NCBI RefSeq assembly: GCF_009857605.1
Contig: NZ_WWCT01000002.1
Location: 1-64,000, forward strand
Origin: Duganella levis
GTDB taxonomy: Bacteria; Pseudomonadota; Gammaproteobacteria; Burkholderiales; Burkholderiaceae_D
Direction of reading: 5' to 3'
DNA length: 64,000 nucleotides
Position numbers and translations under genes: made by a program
Notes under the pieces: model-generated
Told to the model about the DNA's origin: nothing
The model's database searches: none
What the model saw: only the letters and a program-made list of their open reading frames with translations
Shown: positions 56,676-64,000 of the stretch, in pieces
Position numbering within the stretch: position 1 is the first letter of the stretch
Layout: each line of letters starts with the position of its first letter

Positions 56676-57398
56676 ATGACGACTCCATACCAACTTTATT
56701 ATTGGGACGGTCTCCAGGGCCGCGGTGAATTTGTGCGGCTGGCGCTGGAGGAAGCCGGCGTGCCGTATGTCGACGTGGCGCGCAAGAAGGGCGGCATGTC
56801 CGCGCTGACGGCCAGCCTGGATGGCGAACAGGTGGCGCATCCATCGTTTGCGCCGCCGGTGCTGCGGGTGGGCGAACTGCTGATCGGGCAGACTGCGAAT
56901 ATCCTGATGTTTTTAGGCACGAAGCATGGGCTGGCGCCGCGTTCGCAGGACGGACGCTTGTGGGCCAATCAGCTACAGCTGACCATCGCCGACATCGTCG
57001 CTGAGGCGCACGATACGCATCATCCGATTTCTTCCAGCGCGTACTACGAGGAGCAGAAGAAGGAAGCCAAGGCGCGCGCCAGGGATTTTCGCGAGAAGCG
57101 CATACCGAAGTTCCTCGATTATTTTGAAGGCGTCATCGAGCGCAATCCGGGACGTGGCGGTTACGCGATTGGATCGCGGCTGTCGTATGTGGATTTGTCG
57201 CTGTTCCAGCTGCTGGACGGGCTGGCGTATGCCTTCCCCAACACGATGGCGAAACTGGCGCCATCGTATCCCGGCCTGTTTGCCCTGCACGCCAAAGTAG
57301 CGCAGCGCCCCAATGTTGCCGCCTACCTCAACTCGAAGCGCCGGATTCCGAATAACGAGACCGACATCTTCCGCCACTATCCGGAGCTGGACAAATAA
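56676..57398 (+). CDS. Glutathione S-transferase family protein
   Basis: 240 residues with an N-terminal thioredoxin-like domain (YQLYYWDGLQGRGEFVRLALEEAG) bearing the Tyr expected for alpha/mu/pi-type catalysis, the cis-Pro region (FAPPVLRVGELLIGQTANIL) and a helical C-domain with the ISYVDLSLFQLLDGL-like N-capping region (RLSYVDLSLFQ). It should conjugate glutathione to electrophiles. Its stop codon abuts the copZ stop codon on the other strand. Confidence 0.9.
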   Translation: MTTPYQLYYWDGLQGRGEFVRLALEEAGVPYVDVARKKGGMSALTASLDGEQVAHPSFAPPVLRVGELLIGQTANILMFLGTKHGLAPRSQDGRLWANQLQLTIADIVAEAHDTHHPISSSAYYEEQKKEAKARARDFREKRIPKFLDYFEGVIERNPGRGGYAIGSRLSYVDLSLFQLLDGLAYAFPNTMAKLAPSYPGLFALHAKVAQRPNVAAYLNSKRRIPNNETDIFRHYPELDK

Positions 57399-57599
57399 TT
57401 ACGCTGCGCTGGTGACCGGGTAGCCGGCGTCGGCGATGGCGGATTTCAGCGGGGCGAGCGGGGTGGCGCTGTCGATCTTGACGGATTTGGTGGCCAGGTC
57501 GATCTCGACTTTGGCGCCGGCGTCGATGGTTTGCACGGCCTTGGTGACGGCCCCCACGCAGTGGCCGCAGCTCATGTTTTCTACTTGCAGCTGGTACAT
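57399..57599 (-). CDS. copZ: CopZ-like copper chaperone (heavy-metal-associated domain)
   Basis: 66 residues from the ATG at 57599 (MYQLQVENMSCGHCVGAVTK), chosen because AAGGAG lies directly upstream and the promoter below would start transcription after any earlier start. Copper ligands are Cys11 and Cys14. It delivers Cu(I) to CopA or CueR. Not adjacent to copA, but its promoter carries an excellent CueR site. Confidence 0.93.
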   Translation of the reverse strand: MYQLQVENMSCGHCVGAVTKAVQTIDAGAKVEIDLATKSVKIDSATPLAPLKSAIADAGYPVTSAA

Positions 57600-57630
57600 C
57601 GCATACTCCTTAAACAGTTTCATTACCTGT

Positions 57631-57661
57631 ACTTTAATCCTTCCTGCCATGGGAAGGTCAA
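57631..57661 (-). promoter_or_regulatory. CueR-controlled promoter of copZ
   Basis: On the minus strand: -35 TTGACC (57656-57661), a 19-base spacer and -10 TAAAGT (57631-57636). The spacer contains the dyad CCTTCC-N7-GGAAGG (57639-57657), an exact copy of the CueR operator core. The 19-base spacing requires a MerR-type activator to twist the DNA. Confidence 0.88.
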
Positions 57662-57807
57662 GCGTTCATTTGGGAGGGTTGGTATGGCAACTTTGGAGCG
57701 GGCGGGGCTGGAGCCGGTGGCGTAGGGGAGGGGCGAAGCGTCTCATGACTGAGGCGGTGTTGAGATAGCGCATCGGGTGGCGCACCGGAACGCGCTAGCC
57801 TCCTTGA

Positions 57808-58030
57808 ATGACTAGCGAAGTTCATGCTGAAACGGGTAAAAGTGTTGTCGTGCCATATCCAAAAAAGCATTTGGCAGTTGGGGCGATGCGCGCTATCTTA
57901 AGACAGGCGGATTTGAAGGGGAGGGGATGGCGCATGGCGAACCTATCCCCGCCGCCACGACCATCGATCATTGGCGCAACGATGCGCAATTCCATGGCGG
58001 CTTCTGGATGCTGGTGGAGATTAATCCTGC
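57808..58030 (+). pseudogene. Collapsed hicA-hicB toxin-antitoxin remnant
   Basis: From 57826 the plus strand encodes HAETGKSVVVPYPKKHLAVG and AMRAILRQADLKG, the C-terminal half of a HicA mRNA-interferase, without its N-terminal half. A few bases later, in a different frame from 57927, comes AHGEPIPAATTIDHWRN then FHGGFWMLVEINP, the C-terminal end of a HicB antitoxin. The intervening HicB N-terminus is missing, so an internal deletion joined the two ends. The remnant runs into the stop codon of the opposite-strand hicB gene. It fills most of the 421-base stretch between copZ and the orphan hicB; 57662-57807 shows nothing else. Confidence 0.7.
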
Positions 58031-58308
58031 GGCGGGTCGTCCAGGCGGGCCAGGTCGAGGCTGACCAGGGCCCAGATGCCGCCGGCGTAGTCGGGTTCCT
58101 GCGACAGCGTTTCCACTTCCGACGGCCGAATTTCGAAGGCCTTGCCTTGCTCGACCAACTGGCCGACGTGGCCGTAGATGGCCTTGGTGGCGTTGCTCAT
58201 GGCGGTGCCCACCGTGTCGCCCGTAGTCACGCAGCCGGGAATGTCCGGCACCGTCACGCCATATTTTTTGGCGCCGATGGTTTTCTGGATCAGGATAGGG
58301 ATGTCCAT
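58021..58308 (-). CDS. HicB family antitoxin, without a visible HicA partner
   Basis: 95 residues starting MDIPILIQKTIGAKKYGVTV, the partial-RNase-H-fold HicB pattern with PDIPGCVTTGDTVGTAMSNA and a C-terminal YAGGIWALVSLDLARLDD. Antitoxins of this family neutralise HicA mRNA interferases. AGAGGT lies upstream of the ATG. No hicA is found within 280 bases on its 5' side or in tandem; only the broken copy on the other strand is near. It may be a solitary regulator or a leftover. Confidence 0.82.
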   Translation of the reverse strand: MDIPILIQKTIGAKKYGVTVPDIPGCVTTGDTVGTAMSNATKAIYGHVGQLVEQGKAFEIRPSEVETLSQEPDYAGGIWALVSLDLARLDDPPQD

Positions 58309-58592
58309 GATGTCTGACCTCTGCTGTGGCGCGAAATCCGGGCAAAATCAATAACTTGGATTCTTAGTGTCATACAGGATGCCGACGGTTTCAAGCACTT
58401 TTTCAGACGCGCCTTTACCCCGCTATTCGTGGTTTTTGAGCGATTGACATCGCCTGTTGCCTCAGATAACATTCATGCCATGCATTAAAGAATTTAAAAG
58501 TGCATAACAGAAACACTCTTTCGCCAAGGTCCCACACCCCCGTACCTGGTTAAGCTTCGCCGCTTTTCAACCATTTACCTACAGGGACCATC

Positions 58593-59237
58593 ATGAAATA
58601 CGCCAAACTCGCCGCACTCGCCGTTGCACTCGCCTACGGTAGCGCAGACGCCGCTGTCATCACTTTCCAAACCGGTACGTCGAATGCCGCTGCGCAAACC
58701 ACCGCCAACGCCTACCGCGATATCGTCGACGCCGCTGTTGCCAATTCGTCGCATTCAACCGTACTGAGCAACTACGATATCGTCTCCAACCAGTCGCTGT
58801 TCGGCGCCGGCGCCACCAATATCGCCTTCAAGTCGACCATTAACTTCGGCCTGAGCGCGGCTGGCACCTATTCGTTCCGTGCCGGCGTCGACTTCGGCAA
58901 CGGCGGCGCCGTGTTCCTGGACGGCCAGGCTGTCGATCTGAAGACCGGCGACCTGTGGTGGGCGCATGACTATAACAACACCAATTCGGTGCTTAGCGTC
59001 AGCAACAAGGCGCTGACGGCCGGCAACCACACGCTGACGATCTACGGCCTGGAAGGCTGCTGCGATGGCGGCCAGCAGGTGCAGTACTCGGCCAACGGCG
59101 CCGCGTTCCAGAGCTTCGGCGCCAGCACCCTGCAGATGGCCGCTGTGCCTGAGCCGGAAACCTATGCCATGATGCTGGGCGGCCTGGGCGTGGTCGGCGC
59201 CATCGCCCGCCGCCGCCGCGAGAAAAAGCAGGCGTAA
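58593..59237 (+). CDS. PEP-CTERM protein with CCxG motif
   Basis: 214 residues: signal peptide (MKYAKLAALAVALAYGSADA), a beta-rich body (FGLSAAGTYSFRAGVDFGNG, LFLDGQ-like VFLDGQAVDLKTGD, NHTLTIYGLEGCCDGG), and a C-terminal sorting tag VPEPETYAMMLGGLGVVGA followed by RRRREK. The tag directs processing by an exosortase (not in this window), usually with exopolysaccharide production. The CCDG motif marks the CCXG subgroup of PEP-CTERM proteins. The 284 bases upstream contain only a promoter-like region. Confidence 0.92.
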   Translation: MKYAKLAALAVALAYGSADAAVITFQTGTSNAAAQTTANAYRDIVDAAVANSSHSTVLSNYDIVSNQSLFGAGATNIAFKSTINFGLSAAGTYSFRAGVDFGNGGAVFLDGQAVDLKTGDLWWAHDYNNTNSVLSVSNKALTAGNHTLTIYGLEGCCDGGQQVQYSANGAAFQSFGASTLQMAAVPEPETYAMMLGGLGVVGAIARRRREKKQA

Positions 59238-59278
59238 AAAAACTCAGCCCCGCCGGCATTGCTGCGGGCGGGGCTGAG
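59236..59278 (-). terminator. Terminator of the PhoH-like gene
   Basis: A 12-bp stem CTCAGCCCCGCC/GGCGGGGCTGAG (59243-59254 and 59267-59278). On the minus strand it is followed by seven T, so it terminates the PhoH gene; on the plus strand no T-run follows, though the hairpin may still protect the PEP-CTERM transcript. Confidence 0.88.
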
Positions 59279-59304
59279 AGGATCGAACTAAACGATTTAT
59301 ACCA

Positions 59305-61149
59305 TTACAGGACTTCGCTGGCGTGATCCGCCAGACGCGAACGTTCGCCGCGCGCCAGCGTCACGTGACCGCCGTGCGACCAGCCCTTGAAGCGATCCAC
59401 CACATACGTCAGGCCACTCGAACCTTCGGTCAGGTATGGCGTGTCGATCTGCGCGATATTGCCCAGGCAGATGATCTTGGTGCCCGGACCGGCACGCGTC
59501 ACCAGCGTCTTGACCTGTTTCGGCGTCAAGTTCTGCGCTTCGTCGATGATCAGGAACTTGTTGACGAAGGTACGGCCACGCATGAAGTTCAGCGACTTGA
59601 TCTTGATGCGCGAACGGATCAGGTCCTGGGTTGCCGCGCGGCCCCACTCGCCGCCATCCGAATCGGACTTGTTGAGCACTTCCAGGTTGTCGTCAAACGC
59701 GCCCATCCACGGCGACATTTTCTCTTCCTCGGTGCCAGGCAGGAAACCGATGTCTTCGCCGACCGGCACCGTCACGCGGGTGACGATGATTTCGTTGTAG
59801 AGCTTGGTTTCCAGCACTTGCGCCAGGCCAGCGGCCAGGGCCAGCAGGGTTTTACCCGTACCAGCCTGACCCAGCAGCGTGACGAAGTCGCATTCCGGAT
59901 TCATCAGCAGGTTGAGCGCGAAGTTCTGCTCGCGGTTGCGCGCGGTCACGCCCCACACATTGTTCTTGTTGTGGCTGAAGTCGCGCAGGGTTTGCAGCAC
60001 GGCGGTCTTGCCGTTGATCTGCTTGACCTGGCCATAGAACGGCGCTTCGCCATTCTTCGGCTCCAGGAACACGAACTGGTTGACCAGCATCGACGGCACG
60101 AACGGACCGGTCACGCGGTAGAACGTGGCGCTCTGGCCGCTCTTGTTCTCCTGCCACGACTCCAGGTCCTTGGCGTGCTTGTTCCAGAAGTCTTCCGGCA
60201 GTTGCAGGATGCCCGAGTACAGCAGGTCGGTATCTTCCAGCACGTGGTCGTTGAAGTAGTCTTCCGCCGGCAGGCCCAGCGCGCGCGCCTTGATGCGCAT
60301 GTTGATGTCTTTCGACACCAGCACGATGGCGCGGCCTTCCTGCTCCGATTCCAGCGAGCGCACTACCGACAGGATCTGGTTGTCGGCTTTGCCCGATGGC
60401 AGGCCCACCGGCAGTTCCGCCGTTTGCAGGCGGGTCTGGAAGTACAGGCGGCCCTTGGCGTCCTTGTTGCCCAGCTTGGACAGCGGGATGCCGTTCTCGA
60501 TGGCGTCGTCGTCGGTGTTGGAGACCAGCGCGTCCAGCGTGCGCGAGACTTGACGCGCATTGCGCGCCACCTCGGTCATGCCTTTCTTGTGGTTGTCCAG
60601 CTCTTCCAGCGTCATCATCGGCAGGTAGACGTCGTGTTCTTCAAAGCGGAACAGCGACGATGGATCGTGCATCAGCACGTTGGTGTCCAGCACGAACATC
60701 TTGGTGGTGCCGGTCTGGTCGGCATTGCGGCTGGTGGACGACTTGATCGCCACCTCATTGGCCTTGTGCTTGGCCGGATGCGGCGCTTCGGTGGTGATCG
60801 GCGTGACCTTGCCGCGCGGCGATGGCTTGCCCTTGGCTTCGACGGCGTCGGCCGCCGCTTTCAACACGGCTGGCGCGGCTTTCAGTACGGCGGCCACGGC
60901 TTTGGATTTGGCTGGCGCAGGCGCCGGCGCTGGAACAGCAGTTGCAACGGCGGCGGGCGCTTTGGCGACCACCGGTTTTTTTGCTACAGGAACGGCTTTG
61001 ACGGTCGCCGCTTTCTTCGGCGCTGGTGCTGGCTCGGGCGCGATATCGGCAACTGCCGCGAGGGCAGGGGTCGCACGGCCGGTGGCCTTGGGGTAATCTT
61101 TTGCCAACAGTATAGTCGCTGGCTTACTTGGTATTTTTGGCAGTGGCAT
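59305..61149 (-). CDS. PIN domain/PhoH-type ATPase
   Basis: 614 residues from the ATG at 61149 (MPLPKIPSKPATILLAKDYP); an in-frame ATG at 61251 adds 34 unlikely residues. A Lys/Ala/Pro-rich disordered N-part (about 20-135) is followed by a PIN nuclease domain (KMFVLDTNVLMHDPSSLFRF, acidic residues conserved) and a PhoH ATPase with Walker A GQAGTGKTLLAL and Walker B LIIDEAQNLTPKQVKTL. PIN-PhoH proteins are RNA helicase/ribonucleases. Single gene with its own terminator. Confidence 0.92.
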   Translation of the reverse strand: MPLPKIPSKPATILLAKDYPKATGRATPALAAVADIAPEPAPAPKKAATVKAVPVAKKPVVAKAPAAVATAVPAPAPAPAKSKAVAAVLKAAPAVLKAAADAVEAKGKPSPRGKVTPITTEAPHPAKHKANEVAIKSSTSRNADQTGTTKMFVLDTNVLMHDPSSLFRFEEHDVYLPMMTLEELDNHKKGMTEVARNARQVSRTLDALVSNTDDDAIENGIPLSKLGNKDAKGRLYFQTRLQTAELPVGLPSGKADNQILSVVRSLESEQEGRAIVLVSKDINMRIKARALGLPAEDYFNDHVLEDTDLLYSGILQLPEDFWNKHAKDLESWQENKSGQSATFYRVTGPFVPSMLVNQFVFLEPKNGEAPFYGQVKQINGKTAVLQTLRDFSHNKNNVWGVTARNREQNFALNLLMNPECDFVTLLGQAGTGKTLLALAAGLAQVLETKLYNEIIVTRVTVPVGEDIGFLPGTEEEKMSPWMGAFDDNLEVLNKSDSDGGEWGRAATQDLIRSRIKIKSLNFMRGRTFVNKFLIIDEAQNLTPKQVKTLVTRAGPGTKIICLGNIAQIDTPYLTEGSSGLTYVVDRFKGWSHGGHVTLARGERSRLADHASEVL

Positions 61150-61396
61150 CAGGATCTCAATCGAAAGATATCTGGAGGAATCCGCCCACAGGGAGTCGTC
61201 CCGATGGGGTGGATGCTGGGTAAAAGGGAAAAGGAGACTGCCGACGGGCACGCATGGCGCCCGGTGAAAGTACCGCGTGGTGGCCGGCTGGCCACCATGT
61301 AGGGTGGGAGGAATTACAGTGCTGACTCAAAATGACTGGATACGCTCGGTTCTGCTACGGTTGAGCAAACTGGAAGCTGCAACGCATCCCTACAAC

Positions 61397-61852
61397 TTAA
61401 GCCTGGCGCGTGACAAATTCCAGCACTTCATCAACGTGACCCGCTACCTTCACGCCTCTCCATTCTTTCACCAATTGGCCGGTAGCGTCAATCACAAACG
61501 TGCTGCGTTCGATGCCGCGTACAGTCTTACCGTACATTTGCTTCATCTTCATGACACCGAACTGTTCGCAGACTTTTTCTTCCGGGTCGGAAATCAGTTC
61601 AAACGGCAGGCCCAGCTTGGCGCGGAAGCCTTCGTGCGAACGCAGCGAGTCGCGGCTGATGCCGTAGATTTCGGTCTCGGCCGCCTGGAATTGCTCGTAC
61701 AGGTCGCGGAAGGCCATGTTTTCGGTGGTGCAGCCTGGGGTGTTGTCCTTGGGGTAGAAGAACAGCACGGTATAACGCGCCGGGCGGCCGGACAACTGGA
61801 AGGTCTGGCCGCTGGTCATCGGCGCGGAGAAATCGGTTACTACATCAGCCAC
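61397..61852 (-). CDS. bcp: Bcp/PrxQ-type thioredoxin-dependent peroxiredoxin
   Basis: 151 residues with peroxidatic Cys41 in FFYPKDNTPGCTTENMAF and the family segments YGISRDSLRSHEGFRAK and ERSTFVIDATGQLV. It reduces organic and hydrogen peroxides using thioredoxin. The Cys normally five residues after the first in some PrxQ proteins is absent here; a downstream Cys (EEKVCEQFG) may resolve. Lies just downstream of arnD on the same strand. Confidence 0.93.
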   Translation of the reverse strand: MADVVTDFSAPMTSGQTFQLSGRPARYTVLFFYPKDNTPGCTTENMAFRDLYEQFQAAETEIYGISRDSLRSHEGFRAKLGLPFELISDPEEKVCEQFGVMKMKQMYGKTVRGIERSTFVIDATGQLVKEWRGVKVAGHVDEVLEFVTRQA

Positions 61853-61870
61853 AGGCGTCTCCTGGAAGGG

Positions 61871-62836
61871 TTATTCGGCGCGGGCGGGGCCCTGAATGAT
61901 CAGCTGGCCCGAACGTCCCGGCAGCTCGCCCCAGGTGATGGGGCAAACCGGCATCGGCAGGTCTTGTATCTTCTGATGGTAGTCAGCCATGGACGCCAGT
62001 TGGTATCCCTGTGCTTGCCACCCTGCCAATAGCTGCTCGAATATGGGGGCGAGTTTCTGTCCTTCAAGCTCGGCGTGCAAAGTATAGACGTGGTCGCGCG
62101 TGGCGCCTTCGGTCAGCTTGAGCAGGAAGGCGGCGATATTGCCGGTGCCGATCGTCACGCCGTCGACTTCGCAGCCCAGCACTTCGTCCAGCGTCGGCAG
62201 CGTGGTCGGCATCTGGATGTGCTTCAGCACCTGCGCGCCGTCGGACAGACGGTGCGGACCGTCGGCCGGATTGGCCAGCTGGCCGTTTTCCTTCAGCACG
62301 CAGCGGCCGTCGGAAGCGTAGGCGTAGCCGGCGGTGTCGTGTTCGTGGAAGGCGGCGTTGTTCATCTGCCAGCCGGCGGCGCCGTGGGTGCGCGGCGCCT
62401 GGCCGAACACCTGGGTGAAACGGTTGGCGGCCTTGCGCATCATGCTGGTGGCCCAGCCGGCGTCGCGCCTGGCGACGTTGTCCTGCCACAGCACGTGGTC
62501 CCAGGTGTGGATGCCGCACTCAAAGCCGGCGTCCTGCACCGCGCGCATGTCGGCGGCGCAGTCCTTGCCGATGTCCGGGCCGGGCAGCAGCACGCCGTAC
62601 ATCAGCGTCTTGAAACCGTAATGCTCAACCACCGACGTGCGCGACACCTTGCTGAAGAAGCCCGGACGCAGCGCGCGCCGCATCGCCCAGCCGGTGTGAT
62701 CCGGCCCGAGCGAAAACAGGAAGGTGGCGCCGGCATTGTGCGCCTTCAGCATGCGTACCAGGTTGGGTACGCCCTCACGGGTGCCGCGGTAGGTGTCGAC
62801 GTCGATCTTCAACACCATCAATGGTTTTTGATTCAA
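61871..62836 (-). CDS. arnD: 4-deoxy-4-formamido-L-arabinose-phosphoundecaprenol deformylase
   Basis: 321-residue polysaccharide-deacetylase-like enzyme that removes the formyl group from undecaprenyl-phosphate-Ara4FN so that L-Ara4N can be added to lipid A (polymyxin resistance). Motifs: LKIDVDTYRGTREGVPNLV, HNAGATFLFSLGPDHTG, GFECGIHTWDHVLWQD and RTHGAAGWQMN as in ArnD. The gene starts four bases after the decarboxylase gene. Confidence 0.93.
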   Translation of the reverse strand: MNQKPLMVLKIDVDTYRGTREGVPNLVRMLKAHNAGATFLFSLGPDHTGWAMRRALRPGFFSKVSRTSVVEHYGFKTLMYGVLLPGPDIGKDCAADMRAVQDAGFECGIHTWDHVLWQDNVARRDAGWATSMMRKAANRFTQVFGQAPRTHGAAGWQMNNAAFHEHDTAGYAYASDGRCVLKENGQLANPADGPHRLSDGAQVLKHIQMPTTLPTLDEVLGCEVDGVTIGTGNIAAFLLKLTEGATRDHVYTLHAELEGQKLAPIFEQLLAGWQAQGYQLASMADYHQKIQDLPMPVCPITWGELPGRSGQLIIQGPARAE

Positions 62837-62839
62837 TGC

Positions 62840-63892
62840 TTAGTCCATCAGTTTCTGTGCTTCGGCCACTTGGCCGCGGTAGGCGTCGAAGATTTTCTTC
62901 AGCGCGTCAGCCATGGTGGTGGTCGGCTTCCAGTCCAGCTCTTCGCAGGTGTTGGTGATTTTCGGCACGCGGTTCTGCACGTCCTGGTAGCCGGCGCCGT
63001 AGTAGGCGCCCGAGGTGGTTTCAACGATCTGGACCTTGGCGGCGCCTTCGGCGTACTCAGGGTATTGCGGCGCCAGTTTCAGCATCATGTTGGCCAGTTC
63101 GCGGATCGAGAAATTGTTGACCGGGTTGCCGATGTTGTAGATCTTGCCGGTGGCGGCGCCGTTCTTGTTCTCGATGATTTTCATCAGCGCATCAATGCCG
63201 TCGTCGATGTCGGTGAACGCGCGTTTCTGCGCGCCGCCGTCCACCAGCGAGATGTTCTCGCCACGCACGATGTGGCCGAAGAACTGGGTCACCACGCGCG
63301 ACGAGCCTTCTTTCGGCGTGTGGATCGAATCCAGGCCGGCGCCGATCCAGTTGAATGGACGGAACAGCGTGAAGTTCAGGCCTTCCATGCCGTAGCCCCA
63401 GATCACGCGGTCCATCAGCTGCTTGGCGTTGGAGTAGATCCAGCGTGGCTTGTTGATCGGGCCGCAGATCAGTTCCGAGTTTTCCGGATCGAACTCTTCG
63501 TCGTGGCACATGCCATACACTTCCGAGGTCGATGGGAACACCAGGTGCTTGCCGTACTTGGCGGCGGAACGCACGATCGGCAGGTTGGCTTCAAAGTCCA
63601 GCTCGAATACGCGCAGCGGCGCTTTCACGTAGGTCGATGGGGTCGCAATAGCAACCAGCGGCAGGATCACGTCGCACTTCTTGACGTGGTACTCGACCCA
63701 TTCCTTGTTGATGGTGATGTCGCCTTCGAAGAAGTGCATGCGCGACTTGTAAGCCTCATTCTCCAGCACGTCGGTGATACGGTCGGTACTCATGTCCATG
63801 CCGTACACGTGCCAGTCGGTGGTTTCCAGAATGCGTTTCGACAGGTGATGGCCGATGAAGCCATTGACGCCGAGGATGAGAACTTTTTTCAT
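62840..63892 (-). CDS. UDP-glucuronate decarboxylase, ArnA C-terminal-type (stand-alone)
   Basis: 350-residue short-chain dehydrogenase with NAD-binding VLILGVNGFIGHHLSKRIL and catalytic FPSTSEVYGMC and WIYSNAKQLMDRVI (Tyr-x3-Lys replaced by the ArnA-type YSNAKQ). It oxidises and decarboxylates UDP-glucuronate to UDP-Ara4-keto. In enterobacteria this domain is fused to a formyltransferase in ArnA; here it is separate, ending where arnD begins. Length matches the isolated domain. Confidence 0.92.
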   Translation of the reverse strand: MKKVLILGVNGFIGHHLSKRILETTDWHVYGMDMSTDRITDVLENEAYKSRMHFFEGDITINKEWVEYHVKKCDVILPLVAIATPSTYVKAPLRVFELDFEANLPIVRSAAKYGKHLVFPSTSEVYGMCHDEEFDPENSELICGPINKPRWIYSNAKQLMDRVIWGYGMEGLNFTLFRPFNWIGAGLDSIHTPKEGSSRVVTQFFGHIVRGENISLVDGGAQKRAFTDIDDGIDALMKIIENKNGAATGKIYNIGNPVNNFSIRELANMMLKLAPQYPEYAEGAAKVQIVETTSGAYYGAGYQDVQNRVPKITNTCEELDWKPTTTMADALKKIFDAYRGQVAEAQKLMD

Positions 63893-63929
63893 GTGAGTAT
63901 ATCCAGGTAATGTTTAGTGCTGCCGCCGC

Positions 63930-64000
63930 TTAAGCGCGCGCGGCCAGGCGAATATCGAGCTGCTCCGCCGTGATCGGTTCACCATCGGCGGTCAATGCGG
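63930..64000 (-). CDS. C-terminal end of upstream arn-operon gene, probably the ArnA-type formyltransferase (cut by window)
   Basis: Only about 23 codons are in the window, ending ALTADGEPITAEQLDIRLAA plus RA and a TAA at 63930-63932. The segment resembles the end of a formyltransferase, which would fit the split-ArnA arrangement and the usual operon order, but it is too short for a firm call. The decarboxylase begins 37 bases downstream. Confidence 0.45.
   Translation of the reverse strand, partial: ALTADGEPITAEQLDIRLAARA

Noticed and set aside
58309-58480. Possible hicA gene directly upstream of the minus-strand hicB
   Set aside because: The open frame there has none of the HicA features (no double-stranded RNA-binding-like GSHxxF or VPxHP motif) and no ribosome site.
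59323-63910. Two very long plus-strand open frames opposite phoH and the arn genes
   Set aside because: Both are antisense shadows of well-supported minus-strand genes, with His/Arg/Val-rich translations and no recognisable domains.

Overview
The window looks like a chromosomal piece of a high-GC betaproteobacterium of the Oxalobacteraceae (Massilia/Duganella/Janthinobacterium type). The inference rests on gene orders typical of that group (leuC-entericidin-leuD-leuB-asd-fimV-truA-trpFBA-accD-folC-SPOR-cvpA-purF, and rpsF-priB-rpsR-rplI-dnaB), on PriB inside the ribosomal operon, and on a PEP-CTERM protein. No rRNA or tRNA gene, insertion sequence, prophage or CRISPR array is visible.

Layout. 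1-1318 is the 3' end of a CheA-type chemotaxis kinase, closed by a terminator. 1.5-19.3 kb is a dense plus-strand housekeeping block: leucine biosynthesis with a tiny lipoprotein gene inside it, aspartate-semialdehyde dehydrogenase, the polar hub protein FimV, TruA, TrpF/TrpB/TrpA, AccD, FolC, a SPOR protein, CvpA, PurF and a PLP sulfur-amino-acid enzyme. 19.4-25.8 kb holds a Sel1-repeat protein, lexA with two SOS boxes, a large secreted protein of unknown role, a beta-barrel protein, a lipoprotein, and a divergent TetR regulator facing it across a perfect 17-bp inverted repeat. 25.9-30.6 kb is rpsF-priB-rpsR-rplI, dnaB and a PhoU-like/PiT phosphate transport pair.

31.2-36.2 kb is the most unusual part: a tightly packed seven-gene cluster of a TusA-like protein, a DsrE protein, a PhnD/PhnE/PhnC-like ABC importer, a fusion of a TusA-like domain to the catalytic half of cobalamin-independent methionine synthase, and a second DsrE-like protein. 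It reads as an uptake plus sulfur/methyl-transfer pathway whose substrate is unknown. 36.3-39.1 kb has a metallophosphoesterase, a GNAT acetyltransferase, an esterase and a stand-alone domain resembling the N-terminus of cyanophycin synthetase. 39.1-44.1 kb is a signalling group: a metallo-beta-lactamase hydrolase divergent from a GAF/HD-GYP protein and a CHASE2 adenylate cyclase. 44.2-51.6 kb is a two-partner secretion operon: an FhaC-type transporter, a 1640-residue exoprotein with 38 PTPV repeats, and an overlapping FecR-domain gene.

51.6-57.7 kb carries copper export (copA, cueR, and copZ under an almost ideal CueR promoter), and between them a cobalamin riboswitch with its own promoter driving a TonB-dependent receptor, then a glutathione S-transferase. 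57.8-58.3 kb contains a collapsed hicA-hicB remnant converging on an orphan hicB. The right end holds a PEP-CTERM protein, a PIN/PhoH ATPase, a Bcp-type peroxiredoxin, and part of the lipid A aminoarabinose (arn) operon: arnD, a stand-alone ArnA-type UDP-glucuronate decarboxylase, and the tail of an upstream gene cut by the window edge.
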